From Cristatella mucedo (lineage: Eukaryota; Bryozoa; Phylactolaemata; Cristatellidae): 62,000 nucleotides of DNA. Numbering within the stretch: the first letter of the stretch is position 1; every line of letters starts with the position of its first letter. The notes under the pieces are model-generated. The model saw only the letters and a list, made by a program, of their open reading frames with translations, searched no databases and was not told the origin of the DNA. A program made the translations under genes and the position numbers. Shown here piece after piece: positions 1 to 10,965 of this stretch. The stretch is taken from the NCBI GenBank assembly GCA_009760855.2, contig WPIO01000008.1, forward strand, positions 4,475,001-4,537,000, read 5' to 3'.

Positions 1-519
1 CCAGGATTTACCAGGATTTTAGTGGTGGGGCTTAGCCTCTACTTTGAGGGACGCTACCGCTGGTCTAGTGCTTCCCTCGCAACGGGCTGGGTAAAACCCA
101 TTAGCTCCTCTGATAACTACCTATTATTTAACACTTATTATCAGTTTTAAATTTATTCATTTATTGGTTCAACTCATAAAAGTTTTGAAATCCTTGTAAC
201 TCCAAGCCGTTGGCGCGAAACCCAGAAAGCACCTTTCAGAGCACTCAATGTAGATACGTACTCGTGGAGAGTCTGAAAGTTTACTGACAAGCAAGGTATC
301 ACGCTTAGAAGAAAATGGATAGAACATACAAGAGGACATTCACATCCTCTTTGTTCCGGAACTCTGTTTCGTAGCGTTCACTAGATCATGCGCAGCTAAG
401 TACCAGAAGCGCGCAGGAAAAAACAAGTTCGCTGAGACGCAGGGCAGATGAGGGAGATCAGATGCACTTTCAGCTGAGACTTAAATGATACAAAGTCAAT
501 GCAGGTGGCGACAAAATAG

Positions 520-612
520 GAAAATAATATTAATAACAGTGCATTTGCCATAGCGCTCTCAGAGAGCTCAATCTCTTTCTTGGCGCTTTACATTTCCTGA
601 AAAGGAAATGGA
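520..612 (-). mobile_element. LINE-A 3' end fragment
   Basis: Reverse complement of the LINE-A terminal hairpin and ATT-type tail: taataacagtgcatttgcc, then agcgctctcagagagc, then tggcgctttacattt. Only the last 90 bases or so remain. Confidence 0.65.
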
Positions 613-811
613 TTTCTGATTGTCGTTACATGCGAACTCACGACTCATTCGCCACAGGATTTCAATTTAATGCCAAGAACGGCAAAAAATTGAAATCAGG
701 TAACGAGCAGAGCTAGAGTGCACAAAACAAAATTTTTATTTTTGCCCTTGTGAGTAGTGAAATTGTGCATGCCTAATCACTAACCAATTGGCACTAACTT
801 CCTTTCCAGTA

Positions 812-930
812 GACTTGCGTAAAGTGCGTTAAAGAGATCGAGTTCTCTTTTTAGGCGCTGTATAAATGTGCTTTATTTTGGCATTATAACCATGATTATT
901 ATAACGATGATTATTACTATTATACTTATT
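812..930 (+). mobile_element. LINE-A/SINE-2 3' end fragment
   Basis: Carries the shared terminal hairpin (aaagagatcgagttctcttt and aggcgctgtataaatg) followed by a degenerate ATT-rich tail. It is too short to say whether it came from the LINE or the SINE. Confidence 0.55.
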
Positions 931-1089
931 AGACCTCTATCTACGCCCTTTCACCGACAGTAAATTTTTTGCAGCAGCTCCTAAACTTTTACTTGAAGGT
1001 TCGCATGCTGTATCTAGAATCCTTCAAAAGCCAACAGATACACCGCTTGTCTAGCTTATTTTATAGAATAGCTAGTACTAATTTGGCAT

Positions 1090-1230
1090 CTGCTCAGAAA
1101 CATTTGCCATGTCAATAGCCTCATTTAACCAGTGGTAGAAGTGCCTTCGTGCCGGATTTCACTTCGCTTGCAGAGTGCAATAAGGCTGCAGCAGAACTCG
1201 AACCCATGACCTAGTTTGTAAAGCACGAGA
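1090..1230 (-). mobile_element. Possible degenerate SINE-2-like element
   Basis: The minus strand has aggtcatgggttcgagttct (B-box match), tgctgcagcc and, further on, a run resembling the SINE-2 body. No clear tail. Only the B-box is convincing. Confidence 0.4.
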
Positions 1231-2397
1231 AACTTGCCACCGGGGAGAGACCAGAAGTAATAATTGTTGAAGAAAGCTCAATGACTGATAGGCTCAAGAG
1301 ATCCAGACCTTCCCACAACTCTTCACTTACGTATTCTGTCGTTTGCCTTCCCTCACGCATTCTTGTTCGTCGCTAATTTTTGCAAGAATTACCTGAAAAA
1401 GGCTACAATTTTTGCTGGAATTCAGAGAGAACGTCGTTTTTTCTTACGAAAATAATTTTTCGGCAGTGCAAGTTACGGAGCCTATTTTTGGCAGTGTATA
1501 AAGGATGTCTCCGGATGAAGAACAGAATGTTTGTATGCGGGCAGGGGTTTTCCCTGCTGACATTAGCCGTAAAAAATTGGGCAGCAGATCTTTAAGCTGC
1601 GCGATCGGCCAGAAATTTCCTCTTGCCGCCGCCGCCCACCTGCTACTTAAAAAAAAAGATTACACTATCCAAAAAAATTGCTGAAGACTGACCTCAGCAG
1701 AGGACGATTGCTGACGCCTCGCTGACACGAGTTTGACCTCCTGATCTCGTTGACTAGTACAGATGGGCCTAGCGCTAGCTCCTAGTAGTTCGGCGAGAGC
1801 CGCACGGGAGCTCTTGTCTCGTACTTCCAATGAAAGCAGCAGAACCAGCCAGCCAGTCAGAGCCTTGCTTCCCCGCTGCTTGTCCACGGACTTTCCCTGC
1901 AAGCAAGCTTACAATTCCACACACTTAATCAATCTTCCGGTGAAGAGCACTCCAGCTCTACAATCCTGTTTGCCACCACCTTTAGAATTACAAAAATATA
2001 TGGGAGCTTGGAGAGCAGATGTCTTCAAAATTCATCTAGCGCTGCGTTGATTGTATATTTTTCTTACGAGAATTCATCTTGGGCCAAATTTGGTTATCTC
2101 GAGAAAGATTTATGAATTTTCTTCCCCAGTATTCTATCCTTTCAAAGGTAGATTTGTTTATTTTTGCTGAGCTCTAATAAGCACTCGTAAATACAGCGCT
2201 GCACAAAAACTTGCTTAGGCGCATGTGTATACATCTCTATTAATTAAAGCGAGAAAGTTCGTCTTGCCGCAAGATGGTGAACTTGCGTCATGTGGCAAGA
2301 TGGCACACTTCCGTCAAGCGGCAAGAGGACGCAGCGTTGTCTTCGGTGACGGAATTATTCTGACTCAGCGAAGCGAATCCAAAGGTAGTGAGCCGCT
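1231..2397. other. Unassigned stretch
   Basis: No transposon, coding or RNA similarity recognised. Short frames around 1660-2050 overlap on both strands and look random. The bases before 520 and those at 613-811 and 931-1089 are likewise unassigned. Confidence 0.5.
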
Positions 2398-2407
2398 CAT
2401 ATATACT

Positions 2408-2478
<71 letters not shown>

Positions 2479-2488
2479 ATATATATAG
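2398..2488. repeat. (TA)n(GT)n microsatellite
   Basis: TA units to about 2426, a pure GT run to about 2470, then mixed TA/GT. Confidence 0.95.
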
Positions 2489-2815
2489 ACAGTCGTCCCT
2501 CGTTTATTGCGTTTAATCAGTTCCAGACTCTACTGCGATAAGTAAATTTCCGCTAAATCAGATATTTTCACTGCTAAGACTTAGAACACCTGTTCACGAC
2601 CCTTTAAATTGGTTTTTACCATTATTAGAGCTCTCTGGACGTGAAATGACACTTCTGTAGTCACCATTACACTCTTATTATCCAATATTTTAGACAAAAT
2701 AAGAGAAAATAAGACATATTAGACGTTACAAAGATCATATTATTTTTATTGTGCATTTTGTTACACTAGGATAGCCAATTAGTGAATTTCCGGCTCTGAT
2801 TGGGTGGGTTTCATC
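2488..2815 (+). mobile_element. MITE (mariner/pogo-like ends), copy 1
   Basis: Begins gacagtcgtccctcgtttat immediately after a TA repeat. It shares its first roughly 290 bases with the reverse complement of 22304-22008, including aacacctgttcacgaccct and tgacgt-type segments around gacgtgaaatgacact. The terminal sequence resembles Tc1/mariner-pogo type MITEs. The right end was not fixed; a weak candidate is near 2890-2925. Confidence 0.6.
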
Positions 2816-3103
2816 GAACCTGATTTTTGGAAAAAAAATCCTGTTCACACAAAAGGATTGGTCAAATGGCTGCACCTAGCATTGGAGGATTTGCGGGGGT
2901 GCTCGATTACACAGGCCTACAGTCCATACGTACAGTAATTTTAATTTTAATTTTAATACACGGTTATACAATTGACTCAGGAAACCGAGCGTGCGCTTTG
3001 CCATTTTTGATATCTCGATAAACTTTTAATGAATATATTTGAAAAACCGCGATCGAGTGAAGACATGAAAGTTCAAGTGCAAAGTGACGGGACGTCTTTA
3101 TAT

Positions 3104-3246
<143 letters not shown>

Positions 3247-3517
3247 AAAGTGATTCCAATGAGGACTTAGCAGTACGATTCATCGCATTCTTCATAGGTA
3301 GAATAGGTAAGGTAGAATGCGTAAGGAACTCCATCCTCCACACTGCCTTCCCGGCCTGACTGCAGCATCGCACAGCTCTTTTTCCTCCCTCCCCTTCAAT
3401 CACCTATCTCAACAGAACTCGTCACTGAATCGGTTTCCCATGCTAAACAAACCACTAGACATTCAAAACCCGGAAACTCCGGCGAATTCCAGTGCGTATA
3501 TAAAATAAAACAATTGA

Positions 3518-4640
3518 AAAAATTAATTCACAAATTATAAATTGGGAAACAAGTTATAAATTGATAAAAAATTTTAACTGACCCAACTGGTGCCCGCTCG
3601 CGGCAGACCAAGCTGAGACAAGCCGCTGAAGCTCGGGTTCGTCGCATTAGCGAAGAGCGTGAAGTACATTTTTCACCACTTTAACTATGCGTCTGCGAGA
3701 GACGAGCGTAGGAATTTCTACTATTATTGTTTTGACTCTTGGCGATTTCTGATGCGCATATAAATTGGCAAAATAAATAGACAAAATAAATTGGAAAATT
3801 ATAAATTGATAAAATAAATGGATACATTCATTAAAAAGCATGCATGAACTACCTGCTCTCCGGTCCACTGACTAGGACAAAAGCGCGTAAGAGCCCTGCC
3901 GTTATTGATGTTAAAGTGCGAGCGCCAATTAACCAGCTAATTGACCTACTCTGTGCGAATACATGCAATCTTAAACTTCTTTGTTATAGGCCACCGGAAT
4001 GGCGCATGACATGGATTCTTTGGCCGCTAAACTTACGGCGTCAGGTCAAATTCGTTTTCTGTATAATTGCAAATGCAAGGGCCCAATCAGAGGCCAGCGT
4101 CGTTGTTGCTTCTCGTACGCTCTTGCTGTATAGATGAATTGCCTTTGCTCACGAACAATGCGACGCTACAACGATTCAAAGTAAAGACGAAGGCAATCAT
4201 ATGATTGTGGTCAACTGAGAGAAAACGCATTAGACGTGTTGAATAGTTGAGGCGAAGGCCTATGAATTGCGTGGCATCGTTTGCGTCACAGGATGCGAGA
4301 CGCATGGTAGCAACATCACCGAAGTACAAGTTATATATACATATAAATCATTTTAATAGCGCCCGCAGAGAGCTCAATCTCTGTTCAGACTCTTCACATA
4401 TGCCACGGGTTCGAGCCCACGATCTCGGTCATCGTATACATCCACTTTGACGTTGGTCGAGGCGAGCATCTTACCCATTAGGCCAAAGCAGCGCTGCATG
4501 TACGTGAAAATAAATAATTTCAGATGTAAGCTTGAGCATCGTAAAGGGGTACATGCCGCATGCAATCTCTTACGGTGTCCGTTTATTTACCTCTTTGCTT
4601 GTCCTCATCTGCTTCCTCGAGTACTCCCGATGAGAGCTCC
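3518..4640. repeat. Dispersed AT-rich repeat C, copy 1 (with SINE-2 inside)
   Basis: Starts with degenerate units of aaattgataaaataaattgg type. It then shares with 9690-10430 the phrases caagctgagac...gctgctgaagctcgg, attagcgaagagcgtga, gatgcgagacgcatgg and gcttgagcatcgtaaa. A SINE-2 (4348-4498) is inserted. No coding signal was recognised. Confidence 0.6.
4348..4498 (-). mobile_element. SINE-2 (tRNA-derived, LINE-A-like 3' tail)
   Basis: Read on the minus strand: A-box-like tggcctaatgggtaagatgc, B-box gtgggctcgaacccgtggc, then gcatatgtgaagagtctgaa, agagattgagctctctgcgg and gcgctattaaaatga. The last part is the same hairpin as the LINE-A 3' end. It is inserted in a dispersed repeat that occurs without it near 10200. 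Confidence 0.8.
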
Positions 4641-5190
4641 GCGCTTGCTTAGTGTGGTTTGTCTCAACTGCGCTGCTAAGTGTGCTGCTGTTGAATCGCT
4701 TCTGTGGACAGTCAAACCAAAACAAAATTTTGCTTCACGGCTCCACGCTTACTTGAGTATAAGGCTTCTACGAGAATACTGCATTCTGTTCTGTGCGCAC
4801 TGCACGCAGACGTGTATTTTACTGCATCTTTGGTTCTTGCACCCCCCCCCCCGCCGGTTTATAAATTTTTTTTTCAAGATATCGACGTTTTCGAAAGCCT
4901 GCAGCAATGCAAGGACTTCCCAATTCTGAGATGCGACGCCCAATGCGCTGGCATATTGGCGCCTTTGTGCACAGACGAGCAGCAGAGGCCTTCGCAAGGC
5001 ATGAGGCGCCTAGGGGAGGGAAGCTCTCGGGAAGTGGATGTGACTATCGTGAGGGGTGGCAGGTACGGGAGGGAGTGTGCTACCGATTCGCCTGTTGCTC
5101 TGTAACGCTCCTCGTGTACGTGTAGCCAAATTGAAATTGGCTTGAATCGTCTCAGGCTTCTTCTGTACTAGCAGAAATAATATGCCGTTT
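4641..5190. other. Unassigned stretch
   Basis: No recognisable feature. A short C run (ccccccccccgccgg) near 4842 is the only compositional oddity. Confidence 0.5.
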
Positions 5191-5399
5191 TAATAATAAC
5201 AGACAACACACTTGATCAAGCACCCTCAGAGAACTGAATCTCTTTCTAGGCCCTTTAAATTTGCTGCAAAGGAACCGCACTCGAATGGTTAGTGGTAGCA
5301 TGCTCGATAAATAGTAACAATAAAATGATTAGGGATGACATTCACAGGGTCAGCATGCAAGTATAGTTAGTGGCAGCATGCACAGTGTCAGCACGCATA

Positions 5400-6243
5400 T
5401 TCCAAAGCGACCTCTCGTTAGACGACCACATCAGCTCCACAGTCAAATCAGCCTATTTTCAGCTTCATAACATTGCTAAAATTAGGGCTTGTTTAGATAA
5501 GGATACCACGTCCAAGTTGGTCCATGCATTCGTGACATCTCGTCTCGACTTCTGCAACTCACTGCTTACTGGCCTACCAGCATGTGCGATCAGGCGATTG
5601 CAGCTGGTGCAAAACTCTGCAGCTAGGCTTGTCTGTCGTGAGCGTCGCAGTTGCCACATTACTCCACTTCTCGCCGACCTGCACTGGTTACCAGTCAAGC
5701 AACGGATTGACTTCAAGGTTTTGTCGCTCACTTTTAGGTCTCTTCATTCTATGGCTCCAGCCTATCTTTCAGAGATACTACCCCATCAGGCAAAGCATCG
5801 TACCACTCGCTTTTCGGAATCCAACAGTCTAGAAATACCTCGTACAAACCTTAAATCCTTTGGAGACCGTGCATTTAGCTCGTATGCTCCCACAGCCTGG
5901 AACTCCCTCCCGACCTGCATCAGAACATCCCCTGACCTGACCACATTTAAAAGAAACTTAAAAACATACCTATTTAGGACAGCATTTAGTGGGTCCTTGT
6001 GATTCGTCCTCGATGTGCTTATGCGTGCTGACACTGTTCATGCTGCCACTAACCACATTTGCATGCTGACCCAGTGCATGTAACCCCTAACCATGTTATT
6101 CATTTTGTTTGTTTTTCAAGCATGATTTTACTTACTATTCTATTGCGTATCACTTTGCAGCAAATGTAAAGCGCCTAGAAAGAGATTAAGTTCTCTGAGG
6201 GCGCTTTATCAAGTGCAATATTATTATTATTATTATTATTATT
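5400..6243 (+). mobile_element. LINE-A 3' fragment with RT C-terminal open frame
   Basis: A plus-strand, 5'-truncated copy. A frame of about 200 residues is open from 5370 to 6002 and reads SLDDHISSTVKSAYFQLHN, then RLDFCNSLLTGLP, IRRLQLVQNSAARLVCRER, HITPLLADLHWLPVKQRIDF and YLSEILPHQ. This is the conserved C-terminal tail of CR1/L2-type reverse transcriptases. The 3' UTR follows, then the hairpin AAAGCGCC...GGGCGCTTT at 6166-6209 and an ATT repeat tail (6220-6243). Only the protein's C-terminal third is present, so it cannot work alone. The uninterrupted frame makes it one of the youngest LINE-A copies here. Confidence 0.9.
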
Positions 6244-6800
6244 ATAATCACGTAAAGGACGAATCTAACGGGCCCCCTAAATGCTGCCATAAATAGGTTC
6301 GCTTTTAGTTTCTTTTTAAATATGATCAAGTCAGGAGATGTCGCCGACGAAAGTCAGATGTGAGTTCCAGGCTTTGGCAGCATATGAAATAAAGACACAG
6401 TCTCCACAGGATTTAAAGTTTGTTCGAGGTATGGGTAAGCAGTTAGATTCCGAAAAGTGGGTGGTACGATGCTTGGCCTGATTGGGGAGTAGATCTGAGA
6501 GATAGGCTGGAGCCAAAGAATGAAGGGACCTAAAAGTAAGCAACAAAACCTTGAATTCGATGCGTTGCTTGACTATTAGCCAGTGCAGGTCGGCGAGAAG
6601 TGGTATGATGTGGCAACTGCGACGCTCACAACAGACGAGCTTATCTGCAGAGTTTTACACCAGCTGTAAGTGCCTGATGGCACAGGCCGGTAGACCAGCA
6701 AACAGTGATATACAAAAGTCAAGACATTATGTCACGAACGCATGGGACAATTTAGATTTGGTATCCTTGTCTAAACAAGCAAGAATTTTAGCAATGTCAT

Positions 6801-6979
6801 GTGAGCTGTGATGGCACACTAGGTAAGGCGGTTGCTTTCACGACCTCGATCTCGAGGTCGTGGGTTCGATTCCTGTGGTGGGTGATTCTTTATCGCCACT
6901 GCAAGCGGTGGTGATAGCCGTAAAGGCTCTTCTGTCGCTATAGAAAAAGAGGCTGTTTAATCAGCTAGGATTTTTTTTT
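6801..6979 (+). mobile_element. SINE-1 (tRNA-derived)
   Basis: The 5' end gagctgtgatggcacact with the A-box-like tggcacactaggtaagg, the B-box gggttcgattcc at about 6862, a middle module cgccactgcaagcggtggtg plus tagccgtaaaggctcttctg, and the 3' end gaggctgtttaatcagctag followed by a T run. It is inserted into LINE-A between ...gcaatgtcatgt and agctgaaagtagg. Pol III promoter boxes plus repetition across the window support a SINE rather than a tRNA gene. Confidence 0.85.
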
Positions 6980-8057
6980 AGCTGAAAGTAGGCAGACTTG
7001 ATTATGGAGCTGATGTGGTCATCTAACGAGAGGTCACTTGGGAGCATGACACCTAGATTTCGTGCAGATTCAACAGGACATATGGTGGCAGAGCCGATTT
7101 TGAGCGTTAGGCTTTCCAATTTATGAATCACAGTTGGTTTGCCCACCACTAGTAAGTTGGTTTTATCATTCAATTTATGAAAAATTGCTGCCGTTCATGT
7201 GCGGATGTCATCAATACATGCAGCAAGGGAGCTAAGAGAATTAGACGTGCTTGAGGGCCAGAAGGGATCAAAGCAAAGGTACAACTTAGTTTCATCTTCA
7301 TCGAAGTGAAAGCTTAGGTTGCGCCTGGCAATCACATCGGGAAGAGGGAGAGTATAAACCGTGAAAAGAATTGGACCAAGCATGGAGTCCCGAGGTACCC
7401 CATATTTCAGAGGTTCCTCGGATGATCTTCGACAATTTACATCAATACTCTGGAGTCTCCCACTGAGATAGGACCTGAACCATTGCAGAGCAGTGCCAGT
7501 GATGCCCAGGCGAGATCAGAGGCGCTCAAGAAAAACTTGGTGATTGATATTGTGAAAAGCTGCCGAAAGATTGAGCAAAGTAAGCAGATATACTCGACCC
7601 ATGTCTGCATTCCTAAGTAGGTTGTTGTACACCCGAAGCGATGCTAACTCTGTGGAGTGAGAGTTCTAAAACCAGACTAGAACTTACCAGCAAGGTTTGA
7701 AGTTGTACTATGTGAGCTCAGCTGGTCTGCCACGACTCGTTGAAGTATCTTTGATAGGAACGGTACACGGGAGACTGTGCGAAAGTTCCTCAAGTTCTCT
7801 TGGTCTAGTGTTGCTTTCATTAGTAGTGGCCTGACTACAGCCTTTTTGAGAGGTTCTGGGACATGACCTGAGGCTAAAGACATATTAATGATTTTAGTTA
7901 TGCATGGCAGCAGCCGATCGATGCATCGTGGAAGCATGACAGTGGGACTAGGGTCCGAAGGACCAGTTGTCTTCTTTTATTGGGATATGAACTTCAGGAC
8001 CAGGTCACTAGTGACCTGCTTGAATGTAGATATTGAGGTGCTGTATGGGATTTTTTT

Positions 8058-8430
8058 AAAGACCGTCGACGACAAAAGCTTTTGCTCTGCAGGGCCTAGA
8101 CCGTAGAATTCACTGACACAACATCTAATCTCCTACCACCGACCGTAGCGTATCCTTTCCAGCCTTCCTGAGCGGCTACTTTCGCAGTAGTCACTTTTTT
8201 TACCTCCTCCTGACCCCGCTCTTTGACCCTTCCTCCTGACCCCGCTCTTTGACCCTTCCTCCTGACCCCGCTTTCCCTTTATTGCCTGAGATCAAGTCTG
8301 TTGGCAACCGCATGCGTATACCGACAGCCGCTTCGGCTTTGAGAGAGTTACAGATAGCCCTCTTGTGCAACACTAGCGTATCCCTTGTGACTTTGTGGAG
8401 TTACAGACGGAGATCGTTTCATTCCGTGTA
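8058..8430 (+). mobile_element. LINE-B 3' fragment
   Basis: Matches the end of the long LINE-B at 30887-31200: aaagaccgtcgacgacaaaa then cttttgctctgcagggcc, tttccagccttcctgagcgg, and a final gttacagacggag segment. It contains a 26-bp tandem expansion at 8206-8272. Confidence 0.7.
8206..8272. repeat. 26-bp tandem repeat, about 2.6 copies
   Basis: The unit starts cctcctgaccccgctctttg at 8206, 8232 and 8258, spacing 26. It lies inside a LINE-B fragment. Confidence 0.9.
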
Positions 8431-8706
8431 TATGTCTACGACTAAATAACAGTGGGGTATGCTGTAATGCATAGCACTGCTATTGAGGACAACTCGCTCT
8501 AAAGAAAAAGGTGCAGTAGATCAGAATGGCGGTGCCCAAACGAGACCCAGTGATCTTACGCAATGTGCAGTGTGGTTTTGCTACGAGCTTTGCAGGCACA
8601 CTACAGCGCCACCCGCGATGAGGTAATTCCTTCTAGACAAGCAAAACAGAGTGGCTATAACACTTCACCAGCGTGCAATGCGTCGAAGCTTAATATCTTT
8701 GCCCGT

Positions 8707-8888
8707 AATAATAATAATAATAATAACAATAATGCACTTGATAAAGCGCCCTCGGATAACTCAATATCTCTCTAGGTGCTTTACATTTGCTGCAAAGGAA
8801 ACACGGTCGAATGGTGAGCGATGTCATGCTTGATAAAGAACACGAATAGCATGGTTAAGGATGACATGCACAGGGCCTCTGCATAGGC
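8707..8888 (-). mobile_element. LINE-A 3' UTR fragment
   Basis: Starts with an AAT repeat, then the reverse-complement hairpin (aaagcgccctcggataact, tctctaggtgctttacat), then 3' UTR ending at ggatgacatgcacaggg. 5'-truncated. Confidence 0.8.
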
Positions 8889-9689
8889 AGGCGCTTTACA
8901 ACTCATTGCAAGCGAAGCAATAAACATGAGTTAATGACCAGTATGATGACAAGCGGGCCAAAACATTCGAGTTCCGTTCTTAGGCAAAAGCACACAGGAA
9001 GACACCAAGGCCGCTATTAATTTTTACTCCTTGTTAGTAATATGCAGTGAATAGGTAACAAACTCAAATCACTGAGACATGCTCCGAGCGATCTGTCTCT
9101 ATATGTTGCTGGAGCAGTCTAAATTCAGCTGAATTGCACACTTTATTAACAATTTAGGCCAAGTGAGTGGCGGCACAGCTACTTCCGAAGAGTGCATCCG
9201 AACAAAGCATCGCAACTTCCAGGCAATCTCCTTGCGTACCGGCTTCAGCAGCTGACGGCTATATTTATTTCGCACAAGTATCCGAGAGAAAAATCATTTG
9301 GGCGTTCTTCACCATAATTGAGGAATATACACATTATATTTTCCTAATGGGATTTAATAATAATAATTTCACTAATTATTTCACTAATCTGGAACGATGT
9401 GAGTATGGCGTATACAGTACGGTACTTCACGACGCATTGCATAAATCAAATTAGTGAGGCGTATCAGTTAAGTGGTGCTCTCTTTCGAGTGCATTAACCA
9501 GTAGCAGCACTCGTTTGCGTTTCCTAAGCTCATATGTATTATTCTCTAATATTTTATGCAGAACTGAATTTCCGCTTCAGTGATATATTGCATTAAGAGA
9601 ATGAGTAGTTCTGAGCGTTGCAAAGAGTCTGTAGCTGTCGGTTCCTTGGAATACAAAATGGCCCCGGCGCTCGCTTGCCCGACAGCTTT
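8889..9689. other. Unassigned stretch
   Basis: AT-rich, no recognisable feature. The gaps 8431-8706 and 10431-10965 look the same. Confidence 0.5.
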
Positions 9690-10430
9690 ATAAATTGACA
9701 AAATTAGTCGAAACATTATTGACAAATAAATAGGGGAAAATCAAAAATAATAAATTGAAAAATTGTAAGCAAACTCAAATAATTGACATAATAAATGGAA
9801 AAAATTGGTGCTAAACTGATAAGTTATAATTTGAAAAAAGCAGCGCACGCTCGCCATGGACCCAAGCTGAGACGTAATGATAGGCTGCTGAAGCTCGGCC
9901 CCGTCATATTAGCATAGAGCGTGAGTTACTCTGCCATAGCGGAATACGTCAAATGTTTGAGTTATTTTAGTATTTAGACTTGAATTCCTGCTAGTTCCCG
10001 TGCGAAAATGAATTGGTTACTAATATTAATGAATGGAAAAATACACAAGCAAATTAAAAATAATAAAATAAAGCGGTAAATTATGTACAAAATAAATTGG
10101 GAGAATAAGTTGAAAAACTATAAATTGACAGATTAACTTCACTAAAGTGCGAATACTTAAGGTGCAAGCGTGTGAGACGCATTGCACTACCTGTGTCGCA
10201 GCATGAGAAATGCATGGCATGAGCCAGCACATCTAAGTACGCGAAAAATAATCATTTTTATGCTAGCTTGAGCATTGTAAAAGGATGCCTATCTCATAAA
10301 ATCTCTTTGAGCTTTTTTTAGTGACTTTTTTTAGTTTCCCTCAGCGTCGTCACATAGCTTCCTTGTAGTAACTTGTTATAGCTACTCTTTGACGGTCATC
10401 AGAAGCACTCCTGAGCTCTGCTTAAAACAG
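9690..10430. repeat. Dispersed AT-rich repeat C, copy 2
   Basis: The same order of blocks as copy 1 (aagctgagacgtaatgatag, tgctgaagctcggccccgtc, tagcatagagcgtgagttac, then gctagcttgagcattgtaaa) without the SINE. The AT-rich part has many degenerate aaattgacaaaataaat-like units. Confidence 0.6.
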
Positions 10431-10965
10431 AATTGCGTTAACAACAAACAATGGAAAAGTTAAGGAAACTCATTAGCAAGTATTTTTCAAATTTTTTAGA
10501 CAGGAGTTTGAAATAGTTTAGTGGTTAAAGTCACGCCATTGATTATAAGTTCGTATTTTTGCGGACTAAGTGAGTCTGGTCAAAAAGATTACTACAGTAA
10601 GCCTACAATGACTTGCACGATCGAGAGCTTAAATTTCAAAATAAACTATGAATGACAGCTACAAAAACAGGAATTGATGACATTGCAGGACTCAATTACA
10701 TACAAATTCCTACGATCTCGTTGACACGCCCTATGGACATTGCATTTTTTATGCACTCGAGTGGACCGAGTGAGGTCGTTTGGAGGCATAATCATGCCCT
10801 AATAAAAGCAGCAGTGATCGTACATACTGTACAGATCACTAAAACCACAGTTTTACTTTTTTTAAATTTTCCCGTATATTCAGAAAAAATTTTAATCAGA
10901 CGCTAGCGTAACCAATGACGGACAGGGATTACTGTTACAAATACTGGAAGAAAGCTCGTTCAGAT

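Larger units (their letters stand above)
5191..8057 (-). mobile_element. LINE-A (CR1/L2-like non-LTR retrotransposon), interrupted by two insertions
   Basis: A minus-strand copy whose 3' tail (ATT-type, at 5191) and 3' UTR run to about 5399. It resumes at about 6244-6800 (RT C-terminal part) and again at about 6980-8057 (RT core and upstream). Recognisable protein pieces are VKSAYFQL with the phrase SARNLGVMLPSDLSLDDHIS, a GSMLGPILFTVY-like segment, and LPRCIDRLLPCITKIINMSL near 7880. The RT active site, usually YADD in this clade, reads FDED here (SFHFDEDETKLYLCFD), and stops and frameshifts break the frame. The copy is dead. It is interrupted by an opposite-strand LINE-A (5400-6243) and a SINE-1 (6801-6979). 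The next sequence, from about 8058, is a LINE-B tail. Confidence 0.85.

Noticed and set aside
5370-6002. 210-codon frame as a host gene
   Set aside because: It is the C-terminal part of a CR1/L2-type reverse transcriptase with a LINE 3' UTR and tail directly behind it.
6862-6874. tRNA gene based on a B-box such as gggttcgattcc
   Set aside because: No cloverleaf can be drawn around it, the same sequence recurs in at least six places with a long non-tRNA 3' part, so these are SINEs.
8249-8449. 66-codon frame with tandem peptide repeats
   Set aside because: Lies in a LINE-B tail with a 26-bp (non-triplet) tandem repeat.
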